Below, piece after piece: positions 1 through 6,719 of a stretch of 11,363 bases of DNA. The first letter of the stretch is position 1. Each line of letters opens with the position of its first letter. A program made the translations under genes and the position numbers. The notes beneath the pieces were generated by a model. It made no database searches and was not told where the DNA came from. It saw nothing but the letters and a program-made list of their open reading frames with translations. The stretch comes from Anaerolineae bacterium (GTDB taxonomy: Bacteria; Chloroflexota; Anaerolineae; Anaerolineales; UBA11858), in the NCBI GenBank assembly GCA_003694235.1, contig RFKO01000207.1, positions 1 to 11,363 on the forward strand. Reading direction: 5' to 3'.

Positions 1-1287
1 CGTCGGCCGGCGGATGAACTCGCCGCCGCCCGTGCGACGCTGGGCGATGTGCCGGTGGAATGGGCGACCGGCGGACATCCGCTGGCGTTGCTGGATGGGG
101 TTGACCTGGTGTGTCCCTCCGGCGGCGTTCCGCTTGACCTGCCGCTGATCGTCGAGGCCCGCCGGCGGGGTATCCCGCTTTCCAATGATTCGCAGATTTT
201 CCTGGAAGAGACCCCTTGCCAGGTGATCGGCATCACCGGTTCGGCGGGGAAGACCACCACCACCACGCTGACGGGAAGCATTGCGCAGACGGCCTGCGGG
301 ATGGAAAATGCCCCCTACCGCCGCGCCTGGGTTGGCGGTAACATTGGCAACCCTTTGCTCAACGATGTGGATGCCATGCACCCCGGCGACCTGGCGGTGA
401 TGGAGCTTTCCAGTTTCCAGCTGGAAGTGATGACGCGTTCTCCGCAGGTGGCGGTCGTGCTCAACATCACGCCTAATCATCTCGACCGGCATGGCACGAT
501 GGAAGCCTACACCGCGGCCAAGGCCAACATTTTGCGCGCCCAAAGGGCGGCCGATTTAGCCGTCCTGGGGCGCGAGGACCCCGGAGCGTGGGGGCTGCGC
601 TCGCTGGTGCGGGGTGAATTGCTCACCTTTGGGTGGGCGCGCCCCCCGCGCCGTCAGCGTGGAAGTTTCCTGCAGGATGGATGGGTCGCCCTGTGGGATG
701 GGGAGCGCGCCGAAAAGGTGCTCTCGCGGGAAGAGATTCATCTGCGTGGAGAGCACAACCTGCTCAATGTGCTGGCGGCGTGCGCCGCCGCCCAGGCTGT
801 CGGTCTGCCGCCGGAAGCCATGCGCGCCGGCGTGGCCGCGGTTCGAGGTGTGCCGCATCGCCTGGAGTTCGTGCGGGAATGGGGCGGCGCGCGCTGGTAC
901 AACGATTCGATCGCCACCGCACCAGAGCGGACGATGGCTGCCATTCGTTCGTTTGACGAGCCGCTGGTGCTGTTGCTCGGCGGGCGTGATAAAAACCTGC
1001 CCTGGGAAGCGCTCGCCCGCCTGGTCACCTGCCGTGTGGACCATCTGATCCTGTTTGGCGAGGCGGCAGACCGGATCGAGCGCGCTGTGCGTGCGGCCGG
1101 CCCGGCCGAGCGGCCGTTCAGCCTGGATGTGTGCCCCAATCTGCGGCAGGCGGTGGAGGCGGCGGCACGGCGGGTTGAGCCGGGGGACGTGGTCTTGCTC
1201 TCCCCCGGTGGGACGAGTTTCGATGAATTCCGCGATTTCGCTGAGCGAGGAGAACGGTTTTGTCAATGGGTACAGGCGCTGAACTGA
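1..1287 (+). CDS. murD: UDP-N-acetylmuramoyl-L-alanine--D-glutamate ligase MurD (5' partial)
   Basis: Cytoplasmic Mur ligase that adds D-glutamate to UDP-MurNAc-L-Ala using ATP. The reading frame is open from base 1, so the true start lies upstream; about 428 codons are visible and roughly 30-40 N-terminal residues of the Rossmann domain are missing. The GTG at 49 is in frame but is probably an internal Val. The ATP P-loop GSAGKTTTT is encoded from base 238. The central domain shows NIGNPLL, ELSSFQLE and NITPNHLDRHGTMEAY, followed by AAK, whose Lys (codon 520-522) aligns with the carbamylated lysine of the family. The C-terminal domain has NDSIATAPERT (901-933), LLGGRDKNLPW and SPGGTSFDEF. 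The usual NDSKAT lysine is Ile here (codon 910-912). The 3' end overlaps the start of ftsW by 22-28 bases. Assignment to MurD rather than MurC, MurE or MurF rests on LSSFQL and SPGGTSFDEF. Confidence 0.96.
   Translation, partial: RRPADELAAARATLGDVPVEWATGGHPLALLDGVDLVCPSGGVPLDLPLIVEARRRGIPLSNDSQIFLEETPCQVIGITGSAGKTTTTTLTGSIAQTACGMENAPYRRAWVGGNIGNPLLNDVDAMHPGDLAVMELSSFQLEVMTRSPQVAVVLNITPNHLDRHGTMEAYTAAKANILRAQRAADLAVLGREDPGAWGLRSLVRGELLTFGWARPPRRQRGSFLQDGWVALWDGERAEKVLSREEIHLRGEHNLLNVLAACAAAQAVGLPPEAMRAGVAAVRGVPHRLEFVREWGGARWYNDSIATAPERTMAAIRSFDEPLVLLLGGRDKNLPWEALARLVTCRVDHLILFGEAADRIERAVRAAGPAERPFSLDVCPNLRQAVEAAARRVEPGDVVLLSPGGTSFDEFRDFAERGERFCQWVQALN
1247..1253 (+). promoter_or_regulatory. 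Ribosome binding site for ftsW
   Basis: GAGGAGA lies inside the end of murD. Counting from its last core G (1252), it is 7 nt from the TTG at 1260 and 13 nt from the ATG at 1266. The spacing favours the TTG and the codon favours the ATG; the two proteins differ by only two residues. Confidence 0.6.
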
Positions 1288-2534
1288 AACAGTCTGGCGA
1301 GGCGCGCATCCCTTCCCCCCGCCTGACGATTGACGTGCCGCTGCTGGTGTGCGTGGTCGTCTTGCTGGTGTTTGGGATGTTGATGATGACTTCGGCCAGC
1401 TGGTCGGCTTCGATCTGGATTTCGGAAGCTGAGACCGGCGTCTCTTCGCCGTGGTACCTGTTCTTCCGGCAGACGCGTTATCTGCTGCTCGGTCTGGTGC
1501 TGATGGGTGTGGCGGCGCGGGTGGACTATCACCGCTGGCGGACTCCGGCTGTGTATCTGTGGCTGCTTACGCTGGTCTCTCTCGTCCTGGTTCTGGTGAT
1601 CGGCGATCAGACCGGCACGACGCGTCGCAGTTTTCTCAACGGATCGATTCAGCCCTCGGAACTAGCCAAGTTCGTGATTGTGCTCTATCTGGCTGTGTGG
1701 CTGGATGCCAAGCGCGAAGTGTTGAATACCTGGGCGTTCGGCCTCTTACCGGCGATGATTATCGTGGGCATGTACGCCGGTTTTATCGCGGCCCAACCTG
1801 ACCTGAGCGCCACGTTGATGGTCATGATCCTGGGTTTGATGATGTATTTCCTGGCCGGCACCAGCATGTTGTTGAACGCCGTGTTGACAGGCGGCGCGGC
1901 GCTGGTGGGCTATGTGGTCTTGCGGTACAACTTCACCGGTATCAGCCGCGTGGACGAGTTTCGCGCCGGCATGGAGGACATCCTTTCTTCTTCCCCGCAT
2001 GTGCGCCACGCGCTGGTGGCTTTTGTGCGCGGAGGCTGGTTTGGTGTGGGAATCGGGAATAGCTCGACCAAATTGACGACCCTGCCTTTTCCGCACACCG
2101 ATAGCGTGTTTGCCGTGGTGGGGGAGGAGCTGGGCGTGTTCGGCGCCGTGCTGGTGGTGGGGCTGTTTGCGCTGCTGGCCTGGCGCGGGCTGGTGATTGC
2201 CAGCCGCGCACCGGATGGCCTGGGCGCCTTGCTGGCCTCCGGCCTGACGTTGTGGATTGTGCTGGAGGCCTATATGAACATGGCCTCGCTGCTGGGCGTG
2301 ATGCCGTTCGCCGGCAACTCGTTGCCGTTCTTCAGCGTGGGCGGCTCGAACCTGGTGGTCTCCTTGCTGGCACTGGGCATTGTGCTCAACGTCTCGCGGC
2401 AGGCGGAGCGCCGGCAGATTGAGGAAACGCGGAGGATGTTTGTTGATGCGATTGTTAGTTTGCGCCGGCGGGACGGGTGGCGGCGTGTATCCCGCGCTCG
2501 CCGTGATCGAGCGCGTCAGAGACCTGCACCCTGA
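1260..2534 (+). CDS. ftsW: Septal peptidoglycan glycosyltransferase FtsW (SEDS family)
   Basis: Polytopic membrane protein of the FtsW/RodA/SpoVE family. FtsW polymerises lipid II into glycan strands at the septum with a partner class B PBP, which is not in this window. The 424 aa match the usual 380-420 plus a tail. Many hydrophobic segments run from about residue 20 to 380, consistent with roughly ten TM helices. SEDS signatures are QPSELAKF (131-138), QPDLSAT (179-185, where QPDxGT is usual), RGGWFGVGIGNS, LPFPHTDS with Asp281 in the extracellular loop thought to hold the essential aspartate, VGEELGVFGA, and GGSNLVVSL near the C-terminus. FtsW is preferred over RodA because the gene sits between murD and murG. 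Start: TTG 1260 has the better Shine-Dalgarno spacing; ATG 1266 is the alternative. Oddity: the last 29 codons run into murG and encode a basic tail rich in Arg. Confidence 0.94.
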   Translation: MSMGTGAELKQSGEARIPSPRLTIDVPLLVCVVVLLVFGMLMMTSASWSASIWISEAETGVSSPWYLFFRQTRYLLLGLVLMGVAARVDYHRWRTPAVYLWLLTLVSLVLVLVIGDQTGTTRRSFLNGSIQPSELAKFVIVLYLAVWLDAKREVLNTWAFGLLPAMIIVGMYAGFIAAQPDLSATLMVMILGLMMYFLAGTSMLLNAVLTGGAALVGYVVLRYNFTGISRVDEFRAGMEDILSSSPHVRHALVAFVRGGWFGVGIGNSSTKLTTLPFPHTDSVFAVVGEELGVFGAVLVVGLFALLAWRGLVIASRAPDGLGALLASGLTLWIVLEAYMNMASLLGVMPFAGNSLPFFSVGGSNLVVSLLALGIVLNVSRQAERRQIEETRRMFVDAIVSLRRRDGWRRVSRARRDRARQRPAP

Positions 2535-3558
2535 CCTTGAGCTATTGTGGGTTGGCGGTGAAGGCGGTATGGAGGCAGAACTGGTGAAACGCGAGGGCAT
2601 TCCCTATCAGGCGGTTGCGGCTGCCGGTGTGCACGGCGTGGGGCTGCGGGCCTTGCCGGGCAACCTGGCGCGTCTGAGCCGCGGTTACGTACAGGCCCGG
2701 CGCGTGCTGGCGCGGTTTCGCCCCGACGTGCTCTTTTTTACCGGCGGGTATGTGGCCGTGCCGGTGGCCCTTGCCGGGCGCCGCGTGCCCACTGCCCTGT
2801 ACGTCCCTGATATCGAGCCGGGGCTGGCGCTCAAAGTGCTCTCTCGCTTTGCCGATCGCATCGTTCTGACCGCGCCGCGATCCCGTCAATTCTTCGCCGC
2901 CGATGCGCCAACCACGGTGACCGGTTATCCGGTGCGCGCTGCGTTGCTTTCCTGGGATGTAGAGGCGGCGCGCGCTGCTCTGGAACTGGAAGCCGATCTG
3001 CCGGTCTTGCTGGTGTTTGGAGGCAGCAAAGGGGCGCGCTCCATCAATCGGGCGCTTTTCCCCGCGCTGGAGGCGCTGCTGCCGCAAATGCAGATTGTGC
3101 ATATCAGCGGTACGTTGCATTGGGGCGAGGCGCAACAGGCCCGGGAGCGGTTGCCTGCCGACCTGGCGGCGCGCTATCATCCCTTCCCCTATCTGCACGA
3201 GCGGATGGGGGCGGCTTTGCGAGCGGCCGATCTGGTGGTGGCGCGGGCCGGCGCCTCTACGCTGGGCGAGTTCCCCCTCTTTGGTCTGCCGGCCATCCTG
3301 GTGCCGTATCCGTACGCCTGGCGCTATCAGCGTGTCAACGCGCAATACCTGGCTTCTCAGGGCGCGGCAGAGATCGTGGAGGACGCCGATCTGGCGGAGC
3401 GGCTGGTCCCGCTGGTGAACGCCCTGATGGGTGATGCGGAACGTCTGAACGGTATGCGCCAGGCCATGCTGCGTCTGGCCCGACCCGATGCTGCTGCGGC
3501 GATTGCCGCCGAGGTGATCGCCCTGGCGGAGACTCGTGGCGAAAGGACGACCTCATGA
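2446..3558 (+). CDS. murG: UDP-GlcNAc--undecaprenyl-PP-MurNAc-pentapeptide transferase MurG (variant motifs)
   Basis: GT-B glycosyltransferase family 28 at the inner face of the membrane, converting lipid I to lipid II. It has 370 aa, near the usual 355-365. ATG 2446 is chosen because GGAGG (2431-2435) precedes it by 10 nt and because the protein then begins directly with the first beta strand, MRLLVCAGGTGGG. Typical MurG features are CAGGTGG (6-12), VYPALAV, GGSKGA (192-197) with Asn201, RAGASTLGE (267-275), and YQRVNA (294-299) in the UDP-GlcNAc domain. Two family hallmarks are absent: the His after GGTGG is Gly13, and the HEQN motif is replaced by VPDIEP (120-125). The start lies inside ftsW (89 nt shared) and the stop overlaps the next ATG (ATGA, 3555-3558). 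The cluster context supports MurG despite the divergence; a related GT28 enzyme with altered acceptor handling is the alternative. Confidence 0.88.
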   Translation: MRLLVCAGGTGGGVYPALAVIERVRDLHPDLELLWVGGEGGMEAELVKREGIPYQAVAAAGVHGVGLRALPGNLARLSRGYVQARRVLARFRPDVLFFTGGYVAVPVALAGRRVPTALYVPDIEPGLALKVLSRFADRIVLTAPRSRQFFAADAPTTVTGYPVRAALLSWDVEAARAALELEADLPVLLVFGGSKGARSINRALFPALEALLPQMQIVHISGTLHWGEAQQARERLPADLAARYHPFPYLHERMGAALRAADLVVARAGASTLGEFPLFGLPAILVPYPYAWRYQRVNAQYLASQGAAEIVEDADLAERLVPLVNALMGDAERLNGMRQAMLRLARPDAAAAIAAEVIALAETRGERTTS

Positions 3559-4205
3559 TCAGTCTGGTCGTAGTCTTTTATCTCTTTGTGGCTTTCTTCG
3601 CAGTGGTCGGCGGCTTGCGCGGCTGGGCGAAGGAGATGCTGGTGGTGTTCAGCGTGATCCTCACGCTGTTCATGATCTGGCTGTTTGAGAATTTCCTGGG
3701 TTCAATTGTGACCCCCTTCATCCAGCTCGATCGTGCCCTCAACATCCTCCCGCCGGAAGTGGGCGATGCGGCTATTTATGTTTTCCCCCCCGAACAGGTG
3801 GTGCCGTTCTCTGCCCTGCCGCCGGAATTCCAGACCACTTTCCGCGCTCAGTTTATCATACGCGCGGTTATCCTGGGTTTTGTGGTGTTTTTCGGTTATC
3901 AGACGCCGGCAGTGCTGGCCAAGTTCCAGGTTTCTGCCCGGCGCGAGAAATTTCAGGATTTTCTGCTGGGGTTGGTGATCGGCGCGGTCAACGGCTATCT
4001 GGTGATTGGTACCTTGTGGGCGTATATGCACCAGGCGCATTATCCCTTTGAGCCGTACATCATCGCGCCGAACGCTGCCGACCCGCTGCTGGAGCGAGCG
4101 CGCATGTTAATCAACTCGTTCGCTCCCTTCTGGTTGAGCAAAGTGCCGAACATCTTCATTGCCATCGTGCTCTCGCTGTTGTTTATTCTGGTGGTGTTCC
4201 TGTGA
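3555..4205 (+). CDS. CvpA-family-like integral membrane protein
   Basis: Hydrophobic 216-aa protein between murG and murC. TM segments are visible at about 4-20, 28-46, 100-120, 136-157 and 196-216; the last ends at the C-terminus. A Pro-rich extracytoplasmic or loop region lies at about 54-95. The N-terminal pattern GGLRGWAKEML after TM1 and the ARREKFQDFLLGLVIGAVNG stretch before TM4 resemble the CvpA (colicin V production) domain, which typically has about four TM helices. Family assignment is from pattern recall, and the biochemical role of CvpA proteins is poorly defined; no function in wall synthesis is shown here. The ATG overlaps the murG stop (ATGA), AAGGA at 3543-3547 is 7 nt upstream, and the stop overlaps the murC GTG by 4 nt. 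This tight coupling on both sides implies co-translation with the lipid II pathway genes. An unrelated small membrane protein remains possible. Confidence 0.8.
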   Translation: MISLVVVFYLFVAFFAVVGGLRGWAKEMLVVFSVILTLFMIWLFENFLGSIVTPFIQLDRALNILPPEVGDAAIYVFPPEQVVPFSALPPEFQTTFRAQFIIRAVILGFVVFFGYQTPAVLAKFQVSARREKFQDFLLGLVIGAVNGYLVIGTLWAYMHQAHYPFEPYIIAPNAADPLLERARMLINSFAPFWLSKVPNIFIAIVLSLLFILVVFL

Positions 4206-5590
4206 GCAGACGGATTCACTTCATCGGCATTGGAGGAACCGGCCTTTCGGCCATCGCTCGTGTGTTGCTCGAACAGGGCGAGCAGGTGACCGGTTCCGAC
4301 CGCGAATACTCTCCCCTGGCGCAGGCGGTGGAGGCCGCCGGCGCGCGGGTGTATCGCGGTCACTCCCCGGATTATGTGCAGGGCGCCGATGTGGTGATCC
4401 GCTCCTCCGCCATCCCTGATGAGCATCCCGAGGTCGAGGCCGCCCGGAAGGCGGGCATCCCGGTGCTCAAGCGGGTGGATTTCTTGAAGCAGTTGCTGGC
4501 CGGGCGCGATGTGATCGCCATCGCCGGCTCGCATGGCAAGACCACAACCACCTCGATGACGGCCTGGGTGCTCTCTGCGCTGGGACAAAAACCCGGCTTT
4601 GTGGCCGGCAGTGTGGTGGAGAACCTGGGCGTGAACGCCGCGGCGGGCGAATCGGCGCTGTTTGTCATCGAGGCCGATGAGTACGACTATATGTTCCTGG
4701 GCCTGTACCCTTACCTGGCAGTGGTGACCAATGTGGAGCACGATCATCCCGATCTGTTCCCCACTTTTGAGGCTTTCTACGCCGCGTTTGAATCTTTTGC
4801 CCGGCAGGTGCGTCCTGATGGCGCCTTGCTGGTGTGCGCGGATGACGCCGGCTCCCAGGCGCTGGGCGCGCAGATGGAAGGCGAAGGCGCTCGCGTGCTG
4901 CGCTACGCTGTTGAAGGCCAGGGGGCGGAATACCGCGCTGTGGAAATCTCTCCCAATGTCATTGGCGGCTTTGATTTCACCGCCCTGAGGCCGCAGGGCG
5001 CGCCGCAGCGTGTGCGGTTGAGCGTGCCCGGCCGTCACAACGTGGCAAACGCTTTGGCCGTGCTGGCAGTTTGCGATCGGCTGGGGCTGGATTGGACGGC
5101 GGTGGCCGAGGCGTTGACGGCTTTCCGCGGCAGTGGGCGGCGCTTTGATGTGCGCGGGGAGGCTGGCGGCGTGGTGGTGGTGGACGATTACGCGCATCAC
5201 CCTACCGAAATCCGCGCCACCCTGCAGGCGGCGCGCTCCCGCTACCCTCAACGGCGCATTGTGGCCGTCTGGCAGCCGCATACCTACACGCGCACCCGCG
5301 CCCTGTACGCTGATTTTCTGCAGGCGTTTGCCGATGCCGATGTGGTCGCGGTGACGGATGTTTACCGGGCGCGCGAACCGTTCGATCCCGATTTCTCGGT
5401 TGCGGCGTTGGTTGAGGCCATGCCGCATCCCGCGGCGCATTACACCGCTTCGCTGGAGGAGACGGTTGATTTCCTGCTGGGGATTTTGCGCCCCGGCGAT
5501 GTGCTGCTTGTGCTCTCCGCAGGAGATGCCCCGCAAGTGAGCGCCGTTGTGTTGGAGGCGTTGCCGGCGGTGATGGAGGAGCGAGGATGA
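4202..5590 (+). CDS. murC: UDP-N-acetylmuramate--L-alanine ligase MurC
   Basis: First Mur ligase, adding L-Ala to UDP-MurNAc with ATP in the cytoplasm. It has 462 aa, the usual length. Domain 1 starts with the glycine-rich IGIGGTGLSAIA (residues 7-18) typical of MurC. Domain 2 carries the P-loop GSHGKTTTT (109-117, Lys113), then EADEYDYMFL, which is diagnostic of MurC, and VVTNVEHDHPDLF. Domain 3 has GRHNVANALA, RRFDVRGE, DDYAHHPTE (328-336) and WQPHTYTRT. The start is GTG at 4202, overlapping the upstream stop as GTGA. No good Shine-Dalgarno sequence is seen, so initiation probably depends on ribosomes finishing the CvpA-like gene. The stop overlaps the ATG of the next small gene (ATGA). All expected active-site motifs are present. 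Confidence 0.98.
   Translation: MSRRIHFIGIGGTGLSAIARVLLEQGEQVTGSDREYSPLAQAVEAAGARVYRGHSPDYVQGADVVIRSSAIPDEHPEVEAARKAGIPVLKRVDFLKQLLAGRDVIAIAGSHGKTTTTSMTAWVLSALGQKPGFVAGSVVENLGVNAAAGESALFVIEADEYDYMFLGLYPYLAVVTNVEHDHPDLFPTFEAFYAAFESFARQVRPDGALLVCADDAGSQALGAQMEGEGARVLRYAVEGQGAEYRAVEISPNVIGGFDFTALRPQGAPQRVRLSVPGRHNVANALAVLAVCDRLGLDWTAVAEALTAFRGSGRRFDVRGEAGGVVVVDDYAHHPTEIRATLQAARSRYPQRRIVAVWQPHTYTRTRALYADFLQAFADADVVAVTDVYRAREPFDPDFSVAALVEAMPHPAAHYTASLEETVDFLLGILRPGDVLLVLSAGDAPQVSAVVLEALPAVMEERG
5575..5581 (+). promoter_or_regulatory. Strong ribosome binding site of the small ORF
   Basis: GGAGGAG at the very end of murC, 5 nt before the ATG at 5587. The match and spacing are close to ideal, and the site has no other start codon to serve, which supports translation of the 59-codon gene. 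Confidence 0.75.
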
Positions 5591-5766
5591 AGGAGTTACA
5601 ACGTTTACCCCAACCGGCTGAACCGTTGCTGTTAGATCTGCCCGCCCAGACGGAAGAGAGCGCGGACGAGATGCCGGTCTTTGTGCAGGCAGCTGAAACG
5701 GATGAACCGGTGGAGACCGGCGTGCAGGTGATCGAGCAGTTGATCGCTCGTATTCAGGAGCTTTGA
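5587..5766 (+). CDS. Small acidic protein of unknown function between murC and murB
   Basis: A 59-aa reading frame, MKELQRLPQPAEPLLLDLP to the C-terminal VIEQLIARIQEL. I do not recognise it. It is strongly acidic (13 Asp/Glu against 3 Lys/Arg), has no Cys, no TM segment and no signal peptide. Residues about 8-44 are rich in Pro, Glu and Ala and look disordered; the last 15 residues could form an amphipathic helix. Evidence that it is a real gene: the ATG overlaps the murC stop (ATGA); GGAGGAG lies 5 nt upstream; it fills the whole murC-murB interval; and about 38 of 58 sense codons after the ATG end in G or C. Its stop falls 5 bases before the preferred murB ATG at 5772, so it also bridges translation to murB. 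A role as an adaptor or regulator of Mur enzymes is speculation from position only. Confidence 0.68.
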   Translation: MKELQRLPQPAEPLLLDLPAQTEESADEMPVFVQAAETDEPVETGVQVIEQLIARIQEL

Positions 5767-5771
5767 GGCGG

Positions 5772-6719
5772 ATGCGACGAGTTACCACGCGTTTCCCCAC
5801 CGCGCGATTGCGTTCCCGCTTTGGTGAGCGGCTTCAGCTCAATGTGCCGCTGGCCCGCTACACCGCGGCGCGCATCGGCGGGCCGGCCGATGCCCTGCTG
5901 GTGGTGGAGGGGCGCGACGAGCTGGCACAGGCTGTTGAAACGTTGTGGGAACTGCAAGCGCCGTTTGTCATCCTGGGCGGCGGGTCGAACGTGCTGGTGA
6001 GCGATGCCGGTTATCGCGGTGTGGTGGTGCTCAATCGAGCGCGCGCTGTGCGCTTTGACGATCAGTCCGAGCCGCCGATGGTGTGGGCGGAATCCGGGGC
6101 CAATTTTGGCGTGGTTGCCCGGCGCGCCGCGGGACGCGGTCTCTCCGGCCTGGAGTGGGCTGCCGGCATCCCCGGCACGGTCGGGGGCGCGGTGGCCGGA
6201 AACGCCGGCGCGCACGGCGGCGACGTGGCTGCCGCGCTGAAGGTGGCAGAAATCTTGCTCCCTGATGGTCGGCGAGAGAACTTCGGCGCCGCGCAACTGG
6301 GGTTCGCGTATCGCAGCAGCGCGCTGAGGCGCGGCGAACTGAGCGGTGTGGTGCTGGCGGCAGAATTCGTTTTGCAGCGCAGCACAGCGGAGCAGGTGCA
6401 GGCGCGGCTGGACGAACTGGTGGCGTACCGCCAGCAGACGCAGCCGCCCGGCGCGAGTATGGGCTCGATGTTCAAGAATCCGCCGGGAGACTACGCCGGG
6501 CGGTTGATCGAGGCCGCCGGCTTGAAGGGGCTGCGGCGCGGAGATGCTGAAATCAGCCCGCTGCACGCCAATTTCTTCATCAATCATGGCCGTGCTACCG
6601 CCGCCGATGTGCTGGCTTTGATCGAGACCGCGCGCCGGCAGGTGGCGGCGCAATTCGGCGTGCAACTGGAACTGGAAATCGAACTGCTTGGAGAGTTTGG
6701 AAAGGCGTATGAGCGATAA
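5772..6719 (+). CDS. murB: UDP-N-acetylenolpyruvoylglucosamine reductase MurB
   Basis: FAD-dependent, NADPH-using cytoplasmic reductase that makes UDP-MurNAc from UDP-GlcNAc-enolpyruvate. It has 315 aa and resembles the shorter type II MurB. The FAD domain shows RYTAARIGGPAD, near the N-terminus, then GGGSNVLVSD and AGIPGTVGGAVAGNAGA. The catalytic set is visible: Arg181 in YRSS, Ser232 in GSMFKNP (the proton donor position), and Glu302 in LELEIELLG. HANFFINHG, of the substrate domain, is also present. ATG 5772 is preferred, with AGGAG at 5756-5760 11 nt upstream; TTG 5763, which overlaps the previous stop, would add three residues. The end overlaps ddl by 11 nt. The assignment is secure. Confidence 0.97.
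   Translation: MRRVTTRFPTARLRSRFGERLQLNVPLARYTAARIGGPADALLVVEGRDELAQAVETLWELQAPFVILGGGSNVLVSDAGYRGVVVLNRARAVRFDDQSEPPMVWAESGANFGVVARRAAGRGLSGLEWAAGIPGTVGGAVAGNAGAHGGDVAAALKVAEILLPDGRRENFGAAQLGFAYRSSALRRGELSGVVLAAEFVLQRSTAEQVQARLDELVAYRQQTQPPGASMGSMFKNPPGDYAGRLIEAAGLKGLRRGDAEISPLHANFFINHGRATAADVLALIETARRQVAAQFGVQLELEIELLGEFGKAYER

Noticed and set aside
2380..2445. In-frame upstream start that would lengthen MurG by 22 residues
   Set aside because: The extra residues lie within the conserved end of ftsW, and MurG normally starts directly at the first Rossmann strand, as it does from ATG 2446.
1746..2600. 284-codon minus-strand frame across ftsW and murG
   Set aside because: Composition artefact of GC-rich coding DNA, very rich in His, Gln and Arg, with no domain.
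4040..5800. 586-codon open frame on the minus strand opposite murC
   Set aside because: High-GC antisense shadow. The + strand encodes an intact MurC with all motifs, and the antisense product is low-complexity, rich in Arg, His and Gln, and resembles no family I know.
5754..6665. 303-codon minus-strand frame opposite murB
   Set aside because: Antisense shadow of an intact MurB; no family resemblance.
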